A DNA stretch of 64,000 nt, taken from Nereocystis luetkeana (lineage: Eukaryota > Sar > Phaeophyceae > Laminariales > Laminariaceae). Shown here piece after piece: positions 29,101-42,100 of this stretch. A program made the translations under genes and the position numbers. Location of the stretch: the NCBI GenBank assembly GCA_031213475.1, contig JARUPZ010000019.1, forward strand, positions 3,684,770 to 3,748,769, read 5' to 3'. The notes beneath the pieces were generated by a model that saw nothing but the letters and a program-made list of their open reading frames with translations, did not search any database and had not been told where the DNA came from. Numbering within the stretch: position 1 is the stretch's first letter; each line of letters opens with the position of its first letter.

Positions 29101-32100
29101 TGTGTACTTGTTTGTGTGCGCTTCTGTATATGTGTATATGTGTGGGCGTCAGCAGTGGCTGTGGTTGCATGGATGCAGGAAGGGAAGGGGGGGACATCGT
29201 TCTACCTGCCGTAGCTTTGGGCTTGACATTTTGGGCCCTGGTGGTTGTTGGAAATTTTAGGTTTCGAGTGTGTATGTTGCTGTCTGTTTCGCGTGGAAGG
29301 GGTGTGGTATTGGCGACCAGCAGGTCAACGGTTGCTGGGTGAGACATGTGGTTGCGTACCAGGTACGCTGGTAGTAGTGTACACGTTGGGTGGAGACTGC
29401 CGCGGGAAATACGAGTTTTTAAAGACGCAGTAACCTTGAAGCAACTAATCGGCGGCGAACAAGGGTGCTGTCGTCGTGTACTATCTAAACAGCCGGACTT
29501 GCTTCTGCTGCGAGCCCCCCCTCCTCCCTCCCCTCTCCCACCGTCCACCCTCCACCTTCTCCTGCGACCGCACTCGCCTTGTGTAGGAAGGTTCTAGCAC
29601 CACTCTCCCACAACGCATGCCGCCGCCCACCGGCTGTTGAATGCCACCTCCCCGATACTCCTCTCCTCCTTCGACGAACACTGCCGCCTCGACGCCCTTC
29701 TTTCTTCACCCCCGTGCCCTCTCGCCCTCTTAATTGCCCCACTACTGCTGTGGCCGCCGCCGCCGCCAACACAGGTGGTGGAACGCCTGTCGCCGTACCT
29801 CCCGTTCGCAGCAAGACAGGGTTCGCGCGCGAAATATTGGCTTTCTTTTGTGGCTCTCGCCGTGGCGGACGCGCACCCTCGTGCCCCGCCGGACCTAGAA
29901 AGTCCGGTGGGAGCTACTCCTTCTGTTCTCCATGCACTGGTGCACGCGGCAGCGGCCGCTGTTGGCGAGCAAGCGGGCGCCCTGAGCAACCACCCAAACG
30001 CGGGGCTCTACGCGGCGATCGCCAGGCTGGCGCCCGGCGCCGGGCACTACCTTGAGCTGGAGCCGTGCCTCGTGTGCCACGCCGAGCAAGGGAAGCGGGG
30101 GAGGCAGGAGGCGGAGGCGGGGGTCCCGCTGTTGGACTCTGGGTCCTCTCCGTCGGCGCTCATCTCTGGGGCAATTGCGGCGGCGGGGGGGGCAACAGGC
30201 GTGGGTGGGGCGAGCGTGTCGGCAGGAGGTGTAGGTGGGGGTGGGGGCGGGCTGGTGTTTTTGAACTACCCGCTAGACTCCATCAAGGCTGCTTCGAAAT
30301 CGACGGAAAACGCCATGCTGGTGAGTGTTTTCATGGGGTTGTATATTCACCCATCATCTATGCAGGTAGATACCACGGTTGGAGGATATATGTATATACA
30401 CATACTTAAAGTTACCCTTTTCCTAAAATCACTAGATCATAAGCACCTGCCTCACGCTCAGCGAGTCTCCCACGATTTTTTGTCGCTTCTACGATCCTTG
30501 CTTTCTTCGCGTTCTTTGCTTTCTTTGCGTGCTTGCTTCTCGTGCCACACTTTTTTTCCCGGAACAATAGAAAAAAAATCTCGGAAAAAGAAAAAGTCGA
30601 TTTTGTTTTTCTAGCGGTTTGGGAGGCTCTCTTTCGCTTTTTTTGACAGGCTGGTTGAAATTTCTTTTGCACTTTCAGTTTTTTTTTCCTTTTTTCTTCT
30701 TCCGTTTCGTGTGCGCGTGTGTAGTCGGAGCACTGCGACGCGGGCGAGCCCGGCGCCGTCGCGGGTGTCGGCAGATGCTGGCGGGTAGAGGGTGGGTTGC
30801 AAGGAGTGCGGTCGCGGTTTTCGTGGCTAGGCGTCGTGTGTGCCTCTAGACACAAGGGAAGCATGAATGGGCTCTCTTTTGCCTCCATCTGAAAAATTAG
30901 ACTGAGTATGTACGAGTCCATAAGGGGCGTTCGGGATTGCAAGCTAACATTCAAGGGGTGCTTATTTTTGCGACCATGCTGGACTATAGACAGGGACGAA
31001 CGCCCGTCTGACCATCGACATCGTCGAGCTGGCGAACGAGGGTCACGGTAAGCACCGGGCTTCACGCGGGGCGGGCAACGGGGATCACTGTGACAGAGAG
31101 GGAGGAAAGCTTTACCCGGACCGAATCGGTGGCGAGGTGGTCTAGGGAGGGGCGGGCGGCGTACGAGGCTGAGAGAGAGGCTCTGCTGTTCATTTTTTTT
31201 TGTTCTCTTCTTTGACTGGTGCAAGGTGTTCCAGGGGCAGACAATTATTACATGAGAGGGGACGTTTTTTTTTTCTCTTTTCGAATTTTCCGGTTTCGTT
31301 TTCATGGTTTTTGCGGTGCTGCTACTGTGCCATGCTGTCCATTCTCGCACGTGCGTACATACCAGGTACATATCATACAACATATCGAAAGAAGAAAATC
31401 AGTATCCTACCTGGGGTATGTACGTACGTACGTACGTACGTACGTACGGCATGTGACTCTTGGCATTATCAAGTCGCCAATTTGCAACTACAACAATCAT
31501 GAAAAAATATGTTCAGTCATCGACCTTCTGTCCGCTTCGCGTAATTCGATGCACTTTTTCTTCCAGAGCGAGCGTAGCGGGCGGCGTAGGCCGCCCGCGG
31601 AGCGAAGCGCCATGTACCTGATGTATACTTCTTTTTTGGGTTGTTTTTGTACTCCATGGTTGCTTGTGGTCTGTCTCTTGACCCTGTATCTATCCACGAT
31701 CGCATGGGAAAAATTCTCGGACATGAGTTGGAATGAGGAGTTTGTGTGCGCTGTTGTTTTATTGAAGCTGAGCCAAGTGGTATAGAGTTGTAGGCGGTGT
31801 AGGGGTCGGGAGCTGCTGATGTTGTACTTGTGGAAGCTGTTGTTATCACAGGTATCTGGGATCTGTTGGTTCCTGCGTAGGTTCGTACGAAAGGGCGCTT
31901 TGCTGTACAAACGAAGGGGGACGACGGGGTGTGTGGTCATGTCATGCATGGGCGTAGTCGTATGACCATAGACACAATGCCGGGACGTAGCACATCGGGC
32001 TTTGACCGACCAGGCAGACATTGATTTGCTGGCACCAACCGCGAAGCGCCGTCAGGTTCTGGGGCGGGTCGCATGAAGGGTGAACTGCATCCTATTGTAC

Positions 32101-35100
32101 TAAGAGCCGCTCGCGAGCAGGGATCCCGACACGCCCGCCGTCTGCCCCGAAACGCCTTCCACCACGCCACACGTACCCCCCCCCCCCCCCCCCCCCCCCC
32201 CTCTCTCTCTCCTCCTGCCTGGCAGGTCCAACTTAAGGGCAGGTTCAAGGTGCGGCGACTGTCGGTGCGTATCGCGGATGCACACCGGCGGCTGGTGCGG
32301 ACCATCCGATTGCACTACCACTCCAAGCCGGTAGGCTCACTGACCGACCTGCGCATGCCGGAGAACGCCGCGAAGTGGAGGCTGGCCGCGACCGTGCACG
32401 TGAGTTGTCTGTGTGTGTTTTTGTTCCGAGATCTGTTTCGATGGACGAGGGTGGGTATTTGTTCGTTTTTTTTGTCTTGAGGCCTTTGCAAGAATAGCAC
32501 AGCAATCCATGATTTTGTGTTTTTTTATCCCACTTGCAGTGTCGTTCGGGAAAAGTTGCTTATCCAGAAGAAGGCAATGTACTAGTACGACCTCTCAATT
32601 ACTCTTGTCGCGGCAGTCGCACCTCCACCCTCACGTATATCATAGCGCAGATTTATTTATGCACCCTGGTGCATTTTTTGGAGGGGGGGAGAAGGGAAGG
32701 GAGTTGACCTCAGCTGAGCTTTTTATGTCGGGTTGGGCGAGCTAGACGGCCGGCAAAGTAACTTACGCGATGCCCCCCCCATTGCCCTCGCGCCGTTCCG
32801 GCTGACCCACTCACCCATCCACCCACCAACCCACCCACATGCGCTCCTACCACCCAATCGCCCCTATCTTCTATCGTGCTCCTCAGGTTCCACGCGATAA
32901 GACCTCCGCGCAGATAGACCTGCCCTTACCTCTGACTTGCGCCAACATCATGATAGAGTTCGCCGAATTTCACGCGGACCCTGCGCGGGCGGACGACCCT
33001 GCCACCACGGGCGCTGGAGGCGCGAGCGGAGGTGCCGGAAGGAGGGGCCACAGCGCTGGGGGCGAGCTACACTGCCCGCGGTGCGGCAGGCCCGTGAACG
33101 ACATCCACGGGGTTTGCCGGCAATGCGGAGAGGTGGCGTTCCAGTGCTGCCAGGTGGGTTGGTGGTGGTAGTGGCGGCGGTGGGGGGGTGGGGTAATGGT
33201 GGCGGTGGTGCTGGTGCTGGTAGCGGTGGTATTGGTGGTGTTGGTGGCGGTGGTGTTGATCGGGGGGGGAGAGGCGGTCGGTGTCTATGTCGGTGGTGGT
33301 GGTGGTGGTGGCGGTGGTGAAGATAAAGGTGATGCTGGTGTTGGCGTTGACGGTGTACGGGGGCGGGATTTGTCGCCATGCTGGTACAAGGCACTCCCTG
33401 CCAGAGTTGTTTTTTTTAGGGGCAGAGTATGTAAGCGTTAATTGTATCGGTGTTAGCGTGATTTAGAGATGAGCGAGGTTGAGGAGGCGGCAGTTCAGCA
33501 TTTTCCGTCAATTTTTCGGCATTTCGTGAACGTAACTATTTTAATGTAAATAGCTTTGGTTGCGGACAAACCAGTCGTCACCGGTGCTGACAAGTCGACC
33601 ATTTTGACCCCCCCCCCTCTCTCTATGATCATACGACTAAGGGCATGCATGATAATGCGTGCCCCCCCCCCCCTATTTTTTATAGGTTGGGTTGGTGTCG
33701 ATTGGCAACGACACTGTAAAACATGCCGCTCACTACGTGAGCTACACAACCAGGGTACCGTTTTTTTTTTTGTTTTTTTTTGGCTGTCGCCCACAGCTGG
33801 CTGTCGAGTTAGATCATTTGTGCGAGGTAAAGAACCTTTACTCCGCACAAGGGAATTGATCGTATCACGTAGTGTTCAAGGTAAGGCACCCAAGAGGCAG
33901 TTACATAGTACTCCCATTGCTGTCTCTGGAAATGCCTACAGCGGAAATTAAATCAACTCATCGAAGCTGTCGTCCATATGCAAGTCCGCCTCAAAAGCGG
34001 TTCTTAGTAGAATGCACCCTTCATGCGACTCGCCAGACACTTCACGGCGCTTCGCGCTTGGTGCAAGCAATGTCTGCCTGGTCGGTGAAAACCCGACATG
34101 CTCCGTCCCGGCGTTGTCGGGATGCGAGGGTCTATGGTCATACGACTACGGCCATGCATGAGATCGAGTACATCTCTCCTATCGAGTACCCCCCCCCCCC
34201 CCCCACCTTGCAAAAAGTGTCTGTGTAATATACGGAAACAACGTAATGAGCACCCCACTGTTGGAGGTGTCTCTGTGTGCTCCGTCTCGAAAGTGATGCG
34301 TGGTCAATGATTACGCCCCCCCCCCCCCTCGCATCGGCCTCCGTCTGTGTGCCAAGTGTCGTCACATTAACTACGAGTCTTTGGAGGCGTTTTTGTGCGT
34401 GGAATGCGGATACTGCTCTTACGCCCACTTTGGCTTCCGGCTGACGGCGGCAATGGAGACGGACTTCACGCCGGTATCAAACGAGGTGCGAGGGGTGTTG
34501 TTTTGGTGAAACGGAAAGCCTCGTCGTTTGTGAAGGGAAGATGGTTGCAGGGAGCGCTTGGAGACATAAATGGTTACTACTCGTACGGTACGACGCGGTG
34601 CCACTAGAGGCAGGCATCGCAACACTTTACGGTAGTATGATACGAAGATCCTGGAACTTTTTTTTTTGTCGACATGTTTGCACGGAACGCAAGAAACCCA
34701 CGCAGTCTCGGTCAACCGAGACCCCCAATGGTGGAAAACCATTGACATACCCATTCTGGTAGTGAACCCCGGAATCGCTACCAGTCAATCGCAAACATTT
34801 ATTATAAATATTGTACGGTGTGGCCCACACCATGTATGGCCGTTCCGTTCTATCCACCTTCGAAAGAAGAAAGGAGTGGGTGGGAGGGAAAAACCGCAAC
34901 TTTAGACCTACTGTAGTCTCTGCTTCTCACTCAGCTGCGGGCAGTGCGTGTACCTCTGCTGGGCCTGGCGAAGCTATGTACGTCAAGCTAAGCTGAAGGC
35001 ACTCACGCGTGAGCATCTCTCTCCTATACCCTTGCCTTTGGTCGGATATAAACGACGGTAGAGCCCACGACTATCAAAAGGCGTCAACCCCTCGGCCGTT

Positions 35101-38100
35101 GAAAAACTTGAATTCCATTTTGTCCACGTACGGACTTCGAAATGTTATGCATATCTCGCATCGAAATAAATTGCGTATAATGACACGCCCTGACTCTCGT
35201 GCTTGCAATTTTTCAGGTTTTTGAAACTGAAGAAAGATAGGCTCGACTTTTTACACGATAGCTAACACGACAAAGCACCCCCCCACACACACACACACAC
35301 AAGCGCTCGCCGCCTCGCACACGATTTTTTTTACGAGTAACCTGGAACGAACTATATACAGGAGTGGTCCCCCTATAGTGCCGGCATGTGCCAGCCGAAA
35401 ATAGCGGTACTATTGCGGGAACCGGCACTAGTTACTCCGCGCACTACCACACTGCTGATGAATCCCATCTGTGCCAAGAGATTCCACAGGCACTAAAGCG
35501 GGCGACCGGCAGTACTCAACTGGCACTATAGAGGGTTTTATTTTGCTCGCTCCCGCTGTACGTATTACAGCACACAGTGCGTCACCCCCCGCCCCCCCCC
35601 CCCCCCCTCCCCTCCCCGCTCGCTGTATGATACCTGCCAACCCGTTTTTTTTATGTTTGCCCACCGCGACGCCGCGTGCAGGCCGAGCTCGCTGAGGCTA
35701 ACCGCCTCGCCGACCAGCGGATCCACCAAGCGCGCATGCTGCAGCAGGATCTGGAGAAGCTCCGACCACGCGTGTGCCGGCTCGTAGGCTCCCTCACCGG
35801 CTACGCTACGCCGAGCGTAGATCCGGAGAACGCTGGACTCGTGCTGTCGGGGGGCTGGACGGGCGGTGGCGGCGGCGCTGCCGCCGCCGCTGCTGCTGCG
35901 AGAGGGGGCGGGAGCGAGCGGGAGACTTTTTCTATGACCCTGCGCCGAATGGCCGAGGGGCGCACGAAAGTGCGCCCGACATCGGGCCTGTTAGAAAGGA
36001 GGTTCGGAGGTCCGTCGGCCTCCTTGGCGGCGCGGGCGCGGCAGCAGCACGCTATGCTGGCGCAGGAGCTGGCGGAGGATGCCTTCCTCGGCGCGAGAAG
36101 CACCAGAGTCGGCGGCGGTACCTCTGCCAGCCAGCGGACGAGGGGTAGAGAAGCAGTCGCGGGCGTTGGCGGCGGGGGGGTAGGTGTTTTAGGCCAGGAC
36201 GGGCTACGGGCGTCCCTCGACGAGCTGTGCAATCTTCACGACGAGCTCGGGGCGATGGGGCGGCTTTCGGCCGACCCAGCAGGTGGACCCGATAACGCGA
36301 GACTCATGGCATCCATCCAGATGCGACGGGCGGACGTCGAGGCTCGCCTGGAGCTCGCGATGGCGGACGCCGCGGGCGCGGGGTCGGCGGAGACGCACGC
36401 GGTCTCCGAGCTGGCGATGGACAGGGTGGCGGCGAGGACAATGCGAATGGGGGAGCCGTACGTTCTCAAGGCCCGTCGCGCAGTGTCCGCTCTCTCCTCC
36501 CCGGACGAGGACGGCGGCGAGGGAGAGGATGCGGCCGATTCCGCGCCGCCTGGGGCGGCTGCGGTGGCTGCGGCGGCATCTGCAGCGGCCGCGTCGGCAG
36601 CGGCGGCGGCCGTTGCAGCCGCTCCGCCGACCTCTACCTCGAGAGATACTAGGAATCCTTATGTGCGGGTAGGCGACTATGCCCCGCGGTCCTCTCGGAG
36701 CCAGTCGAGAGATGAGGATGCGGCGCTGGCTGGCGCCAGGGCGGCGGCGGCAGCGGCGGCGGCAGCAGCGGCGGCGGCTCCCGAAGGGGCGGGGCGAGGG
36801 CCGAACGCGAGGTGGGAACGGCAGACCCAGGACTACGTGTCTGCCGCGAAGCGGCGGCAGCGGGCCAACGAGGAGCTGACACGCGGCAAGCACAGCGCGG
36901 GGGCCGCCGCGCCGCTGAGGGCAGCGAGGGACACGATGGCGGCGGCGGCCGCAGCTGTGGCAGCAGCGTCCGCGGCGGCGTCTTCGCCCGCGGTGGACGG
37001 AGCCACCCAGGCTCCGTCGCCGGTGCTGGGCAGCACCCTCTTTTTCCCCCCTTCATCGCACGCTCGCGGCGGGGGCGCGGGTCAGTCGGCGTCGATGCCG
37101 CCGGCTGCGTTCCGCTTCGGCCGCACAGCTCCGTCCGCGTCGCCGCCGCCGCCGTCGCAGGCCGGACTACCCCCGGTCTTCCCCGGCGGTGCGTCGCTTC
37201 CCCCCGGAAGTGGGGGGCGTCGTGGACGACCTTCGAACCGTCGGAGCTCTAGGGTCGAGGAGGCGGAGCGTATCCTGCGAGGCGAGATGGACGAAGAGCC
37301 AGACCCGCTGTTTTCGTCCCTGCCTCAGCTGCCGCCTTTGGCGTCTCCGTACCAGAGCAGGGGTGCTGCTTCGACGGGAGGAGGAGGAGGAGCAGCGGCT
37401 GCAGCAGCAGCAGCAGCAGCAGCATCAGCCGCCGGCACTTCTGCGGCGTTGGCGGCAGCTTCGGCGGCGGCGAAAGCGGTGTCGGGCTCGGCGGCAGACC
37501 CGGACAACGATGCGGCCGGCGGCGGCGGCGGCGGCGGCCAACAGCCTCCTTCCTCTTCTTCCTCCGCCTCGAAGTACCCGGCGGAGCTCGTCGAGCTCGT
37601 GGACCTGTACTGCGGGCGCTGTCAGGAGGCGTCCGCGCGGCTCCGCACCGCAGTCTCGGATAGGGAAGCCCTCTCGGCGTCAATTTCGGCGTATCTTCGA
37701 AGTAGTTGCGGTGGCGGCGGCGGCGATGGTGGTGGTTCGAGTTCAGGCATTGCACGAGGGAGAAGCGCGGCGATGAGCGCTGCCGCCGCCTCCGCTGCTG
37801 CTGCTGCTGCGGCGGCGGCAGCAACGGCAGCGGGGGGACGGGGATCGGGGTGGAAAAATGGCGCAGGTGTGCCCTCCTGGGGCGGAGACGGGGGGCAGGG
37901 GGCAGCGGCGGAGACGTCGAGGCAAGTCTGCTGCGCCAAGTGCACGGAGGAGGTGCGTACACTGCCAACGTAAAAATTGGGGGGGCGGGGGGGTTGAAAG
38001 GAATAACGTCCTCCGGCAGAAGGTATTCAGCAAAGCGAAGGTCCTGAATGCTCCTTTTAGTTATGGCCGGACTGTTGCCAGGGGAGAGCTACTGTAGCTA

Positions 38101-39096
38101 GGTGTCGAGGGACAGGCGTGAGGTTTGCACTCGCGTATGTTGGACGGGGTTCGGGGCCTGTGTCGGTAGGTTTCAACCTGCCATGTCATGCCATGTCACA
38201 TGTCATGCCATGCCATGCCATGCCGTGCTGTGTTTTGATGTGCTATGCACGCGCGCTCGCTCGCTCCGCGAAACAGAATGTCTCGAGCTCCCGTGACCCA
38301 ACGGCACGTTTGCGAGGGGTCTGTGATCCGCGGCCTTATCTGCCTTGCCCGAAAAGGCTCTGTGGTGTAGGTGTAGTGTGGTGATAGTGTAGTCTAGTGT
38401 ATACCTGGTAAGTATTTGAAAGAAAAAAAAGAAAACATGTAGCTGTGAGATTGAAAATTTCCTCGAGACTCCTATTAGCAAGCTGTGTGATACAATTTAT
38501 GTAGCGCCTCGCAATGGCTGTGCCGGACGCCGAAGAAACGGGATCGCTAGACATACCCTCGAGCATGCGCGTAAGGTTCAGCACACGTTGCTGAGGGTGG
38601 TGTCGCCGGTCGGACCCGGTGGCGCTCAGTGCTTGTGCTCCCACGTCGTAGCACCAAAGGCGGGGCGATCCGCTCTCCTGAGTCTGGATCCCATAATTCC
38701 ATCCCCTTGCCTCGTAAAACCAGGACCCTGCGCTGACCCCCCCCCCCCCCCCCCCCTCCTCATTCCCCGCACGTCCCGCCTGGCCTAACCCCGTCCCGCC
38801 TTGTCCCACCACGCTTCGCTCCGCCCCGCTAACGCGTCTCCCGCGCGCCAACGCTTTTCTTGTCTGTGAAGACATTGAGCCTCTTGCTGGAAGTGGTTTC
38901 TTCGACGCATGGCTGGAAGAACTCGGCGCGGGTGCTGCGAGAGGCCGGCTTGCTGGAGCAGTTGTTGCGGGTGCACTCCGGGGGTATAGCGGGGCACGCC
39001 TCGATTTCGACGGCTCGCCGCGTGTTGGTCGAGATGGGGCTGCGCGACGTCGAGTCAGCGAGGAGAATTCGCGACGAAATTCTCGCCAAGGTCAGT

Positions 39097-39139
<43 letters not shown>

Positions 39140-42100
39140 GGGAGTCACCGCTTCCTGCGCGCGGGACCCCCCCCCCCCCCCCCCATCACGCACCCGATTC
39201 TCAACGACGTGGGCAGAGCCATTGTTCACCCTCCTCCCTCCCTATCAACTCCCTTCCCCTCCGTTACCCCACCCCCTACCCCACCCTCCCGTCGCGCGCC
39301 GGTGATTGCCCCGGAAGGTGAACTTCGTTCTCTCCAGACACCAAGGCCTAGACGTGCGCGGCCTGCTGCAGCAAGACCTGGTCCTCCTGCGAGCCCTGTG
39401 CCTTGCGCCCGCCGCTTCGAAGTCCGCCGTGGTGCTCTCCGCGATAAGCGGTGCCGTTGCTTCTACAGTTGAGGGACAGGCCGCCAGCGCCCTCGGCGGC
39501 GACAAGAAGGCGGCGGCGGAGGCGTCGGCGGCCGTGGTGGCGATGGTGGCGGCTACTAGAGGAGGGGTAGCGGGGGAGACGACGGTGACGGAGTGCTGGA
39601 GGGTCCACGTCGGCACCTTGCTTCGGGTCCTTGGGGGCATTCCGGCGGCGGCGGATGAAAGCGTCGCGGTTGTCGAGCACGCCGCTCTACCGTGCTTGGA
39701 GGTGCTCGCTGCGCTCTGCCTTGACGGCGTCTTCTACCCGGACCTGCGGGGAGAGTCGCCCGTGCTCTCGGTGTACGGTGTCGCCACTGCCCCGGCGAGC
39801 GAGGGCGTGCAAGAGCGGGTCGAGATGGGCGGTGGGATGGGCGACGCTCTCCTGAAGGAGGTCTTGCGGGCGTGTGACGAGTCGTGGGACCCGCCGGAAG
39901 CTTCCGCCGCGGCTAGCGCTGCACGCGGAGGCGGTGACCGTGGCGGTGGCGGCGGTGGAGGGGGCGGAGTAGGGTGGACGACACTATCGCAGACTAAGAG
40001 CGCGAACGCGCGAGCGCGGCTAGCTTCCGCCGCACCGGCCGCGGATGCGCTACTTCTTGACACTGGGTCTGCCGTGAACGAGTCGACGGAAGTGGGATTG
40101 GGATCCTCGCCGTCGGCGTTGACGCCGGCGTGGGACGGTGGAGCGGGTGGGGTCGCGGGGCTGTGCGATGGCGGTCGCCCCGCGCGTTTCCCGCAGCACT
40201 GGCTGCTGCGCTTGATTACCTGCCGGCAATCGTTCGTCCTGCGAAGGTTTTCAGGCATGGTTCTGGGCGAGCTAGCGGTGTCAAGAGGACCGGACGGATG
40301 CAAGGAGATGGCGGAGGTCGCGGCGCACCTGTTGGGGTTGGTCGGTGCGGATGGAGAGGAGGCGGCCGCTTTGCAGGTGAGATATTTGGTCAAGTGCGGT
40401 TTGAGACAGGCTTGCAGCACGTCGAAGGGGGGAGGGGGGGGGGGGGGGGGAGGAGGTGTACTCATTATCATGCATGGCCGTAGTCGTAGGACCATAGACC
40501 TTCGCATCCCTACAATGCCGGGACGGAGCACGTCGGGTTTTAACCGACCAGGCGGGCATTGCTTGCGCCACGCGCGAAGCGCCGAGAGGTGTTGGGCGAG
40601 TCGCATGAACGGTGGGCTGCATCCTGTTGCAAACCGCTTTTGAGGCGGATTTTCTTGCTGATGGATATGACAGCGTCAATGAATTGATTTACTTTCTGGT
40701 GTTACCACTTCCAGAGAAAACAAGGGTTCACCATGTAACTGCGTCGTGGGTGCCTTACCATAAACACTACCAGGTACGTGATACGATCATTCCCCTTGTG
40801 CGGAGTGAATATTCTCTCCGCACAAGAATTGTCTCAGTCGACCGCCAGCCGAGACGACTGCCAAAAACAAGAAACAAAAAAACGGTACCCTGGTTGTCTA
40901 GCTCACGCAGTGAGAGGCGTGTTTTACAGCGTCGTTGCCAACCAACGCCAACCCAACGTATTAATATATACATACTATTAATAGGTATACTTTGAAGTAT
41001 AATATAGGGTGGGGGGGAGAGAGGAGAGGAGAAGGGGGCGGAGGGGACCTGCTGTGTATTTTTGTCGCCTGTGGTTTTGTGTTGTGCTTGTAACGCTGCT
41101 GCGTGTTCGGTGGTTTACGCGATGAGGAAATGAAACAGTGGGGGTTGCTTCTGGTGTTCTGTTGTCGAGAGTTATTGGTGATGATGTCTTCGTTAAGGGT
41201 CATCATGTTTTCCCCATCAAGTGATTCTGCATCCGCCCCACCTTTTCAATCGCCGCTTTTGACACCGCTCGCGCATTTTATGCGGATGCCGCGCGTGACC
41301 TGGGTTCTTCCCGTTGTTTTCGCGTCCCTTGCGTGCGGTCGTGTCCGTGGGTGGGCGATGCGCTTGTCGCAGGCGTTGAACCTGCTGGGCCGCCTGTGCT
41401 CGACCCGCAAGGGGGAAGGAACGGAGGGGTACATGGAGGGACGAGGACTTCGCGGGTTCCTCGCCGCGGCCATGCTGCAGGAGGTGCGGTGTACGATTGC
41501 GGCGTGATTTTCGATTTTTCGGCCTCGTCGGCGACAAACAGACGGCGCGAACGAGTGGAATACTTTTTTGCAGTATATATATACTACCGCTGTGGTGCTT
41601 GTAGTATTTAATTTACTTCAAGCCCCCTTCTTCTTGTTCCGCCCACCCCACCCCACCCCACCCCACCGCACCTCACCTCACCCAGGCGCGACGACTGCAG
41701 AGCGAGAGCAACGCGGCGGCGCAGCCCCCACCTCCGTTCTCTTGGAGGCCGTGCTCGCCCCCGGCGGCTCCCCGCAGTGGCGAGCTCTTTTTGCGCCTGG
41801 CGGATGCACTTCAGGGGTTAGACGCCACGCCTTCCTCTTTGCCGAGCAGGCGGGAGGGGGCGGCGGCGGCCGCTCTGTCGGCGCCCGGGTTAGGGTCCCC
41901 CGCCGCCGTGGCGTCGCCGTTTTCGGTAGCTATGACGGCGGCGGCGGCGGCGGCTGAGGCGGAGATCGCGGCAGCGATCGATGTGGACGGTCCGGTCGGC
42001 GAGAATAGCAGCGCGGTGGTTGGTGACGGCGGCGGCCGCGGCGCTGGGGAAGAGGAAGGGCGGCGAGAGGTGGGGGTGGCGCCGATGGAAGACCTGGTGC

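Noticed and set aside
30990-31047. A possible extra exon in intron 17 (acceptor ACTATAG, strong donor CACG|GTAAGC).
   Set aside because: Its phase does not fit exon 18, and joining exon 17 directly to exon 18 already restores the family block from SIK to VRTIRLHYH without a gap.
30412-31383. A long minus-strand open frame (323 codons).
   Set aside because: Lys/Arg/Ser-rich translation of T-rich intron sequence overlapping the end of the same repeat tracts; no conserved blocks.
31219-31785. A 188-codon open frame in intron 17 with a C-terminal hydrophobic stretch.
   Set aside because: It lies inside an intron, has AT-rich and tetranucleotide-repeat-derived sequence (RTYVRTYVR), and resembles no family.
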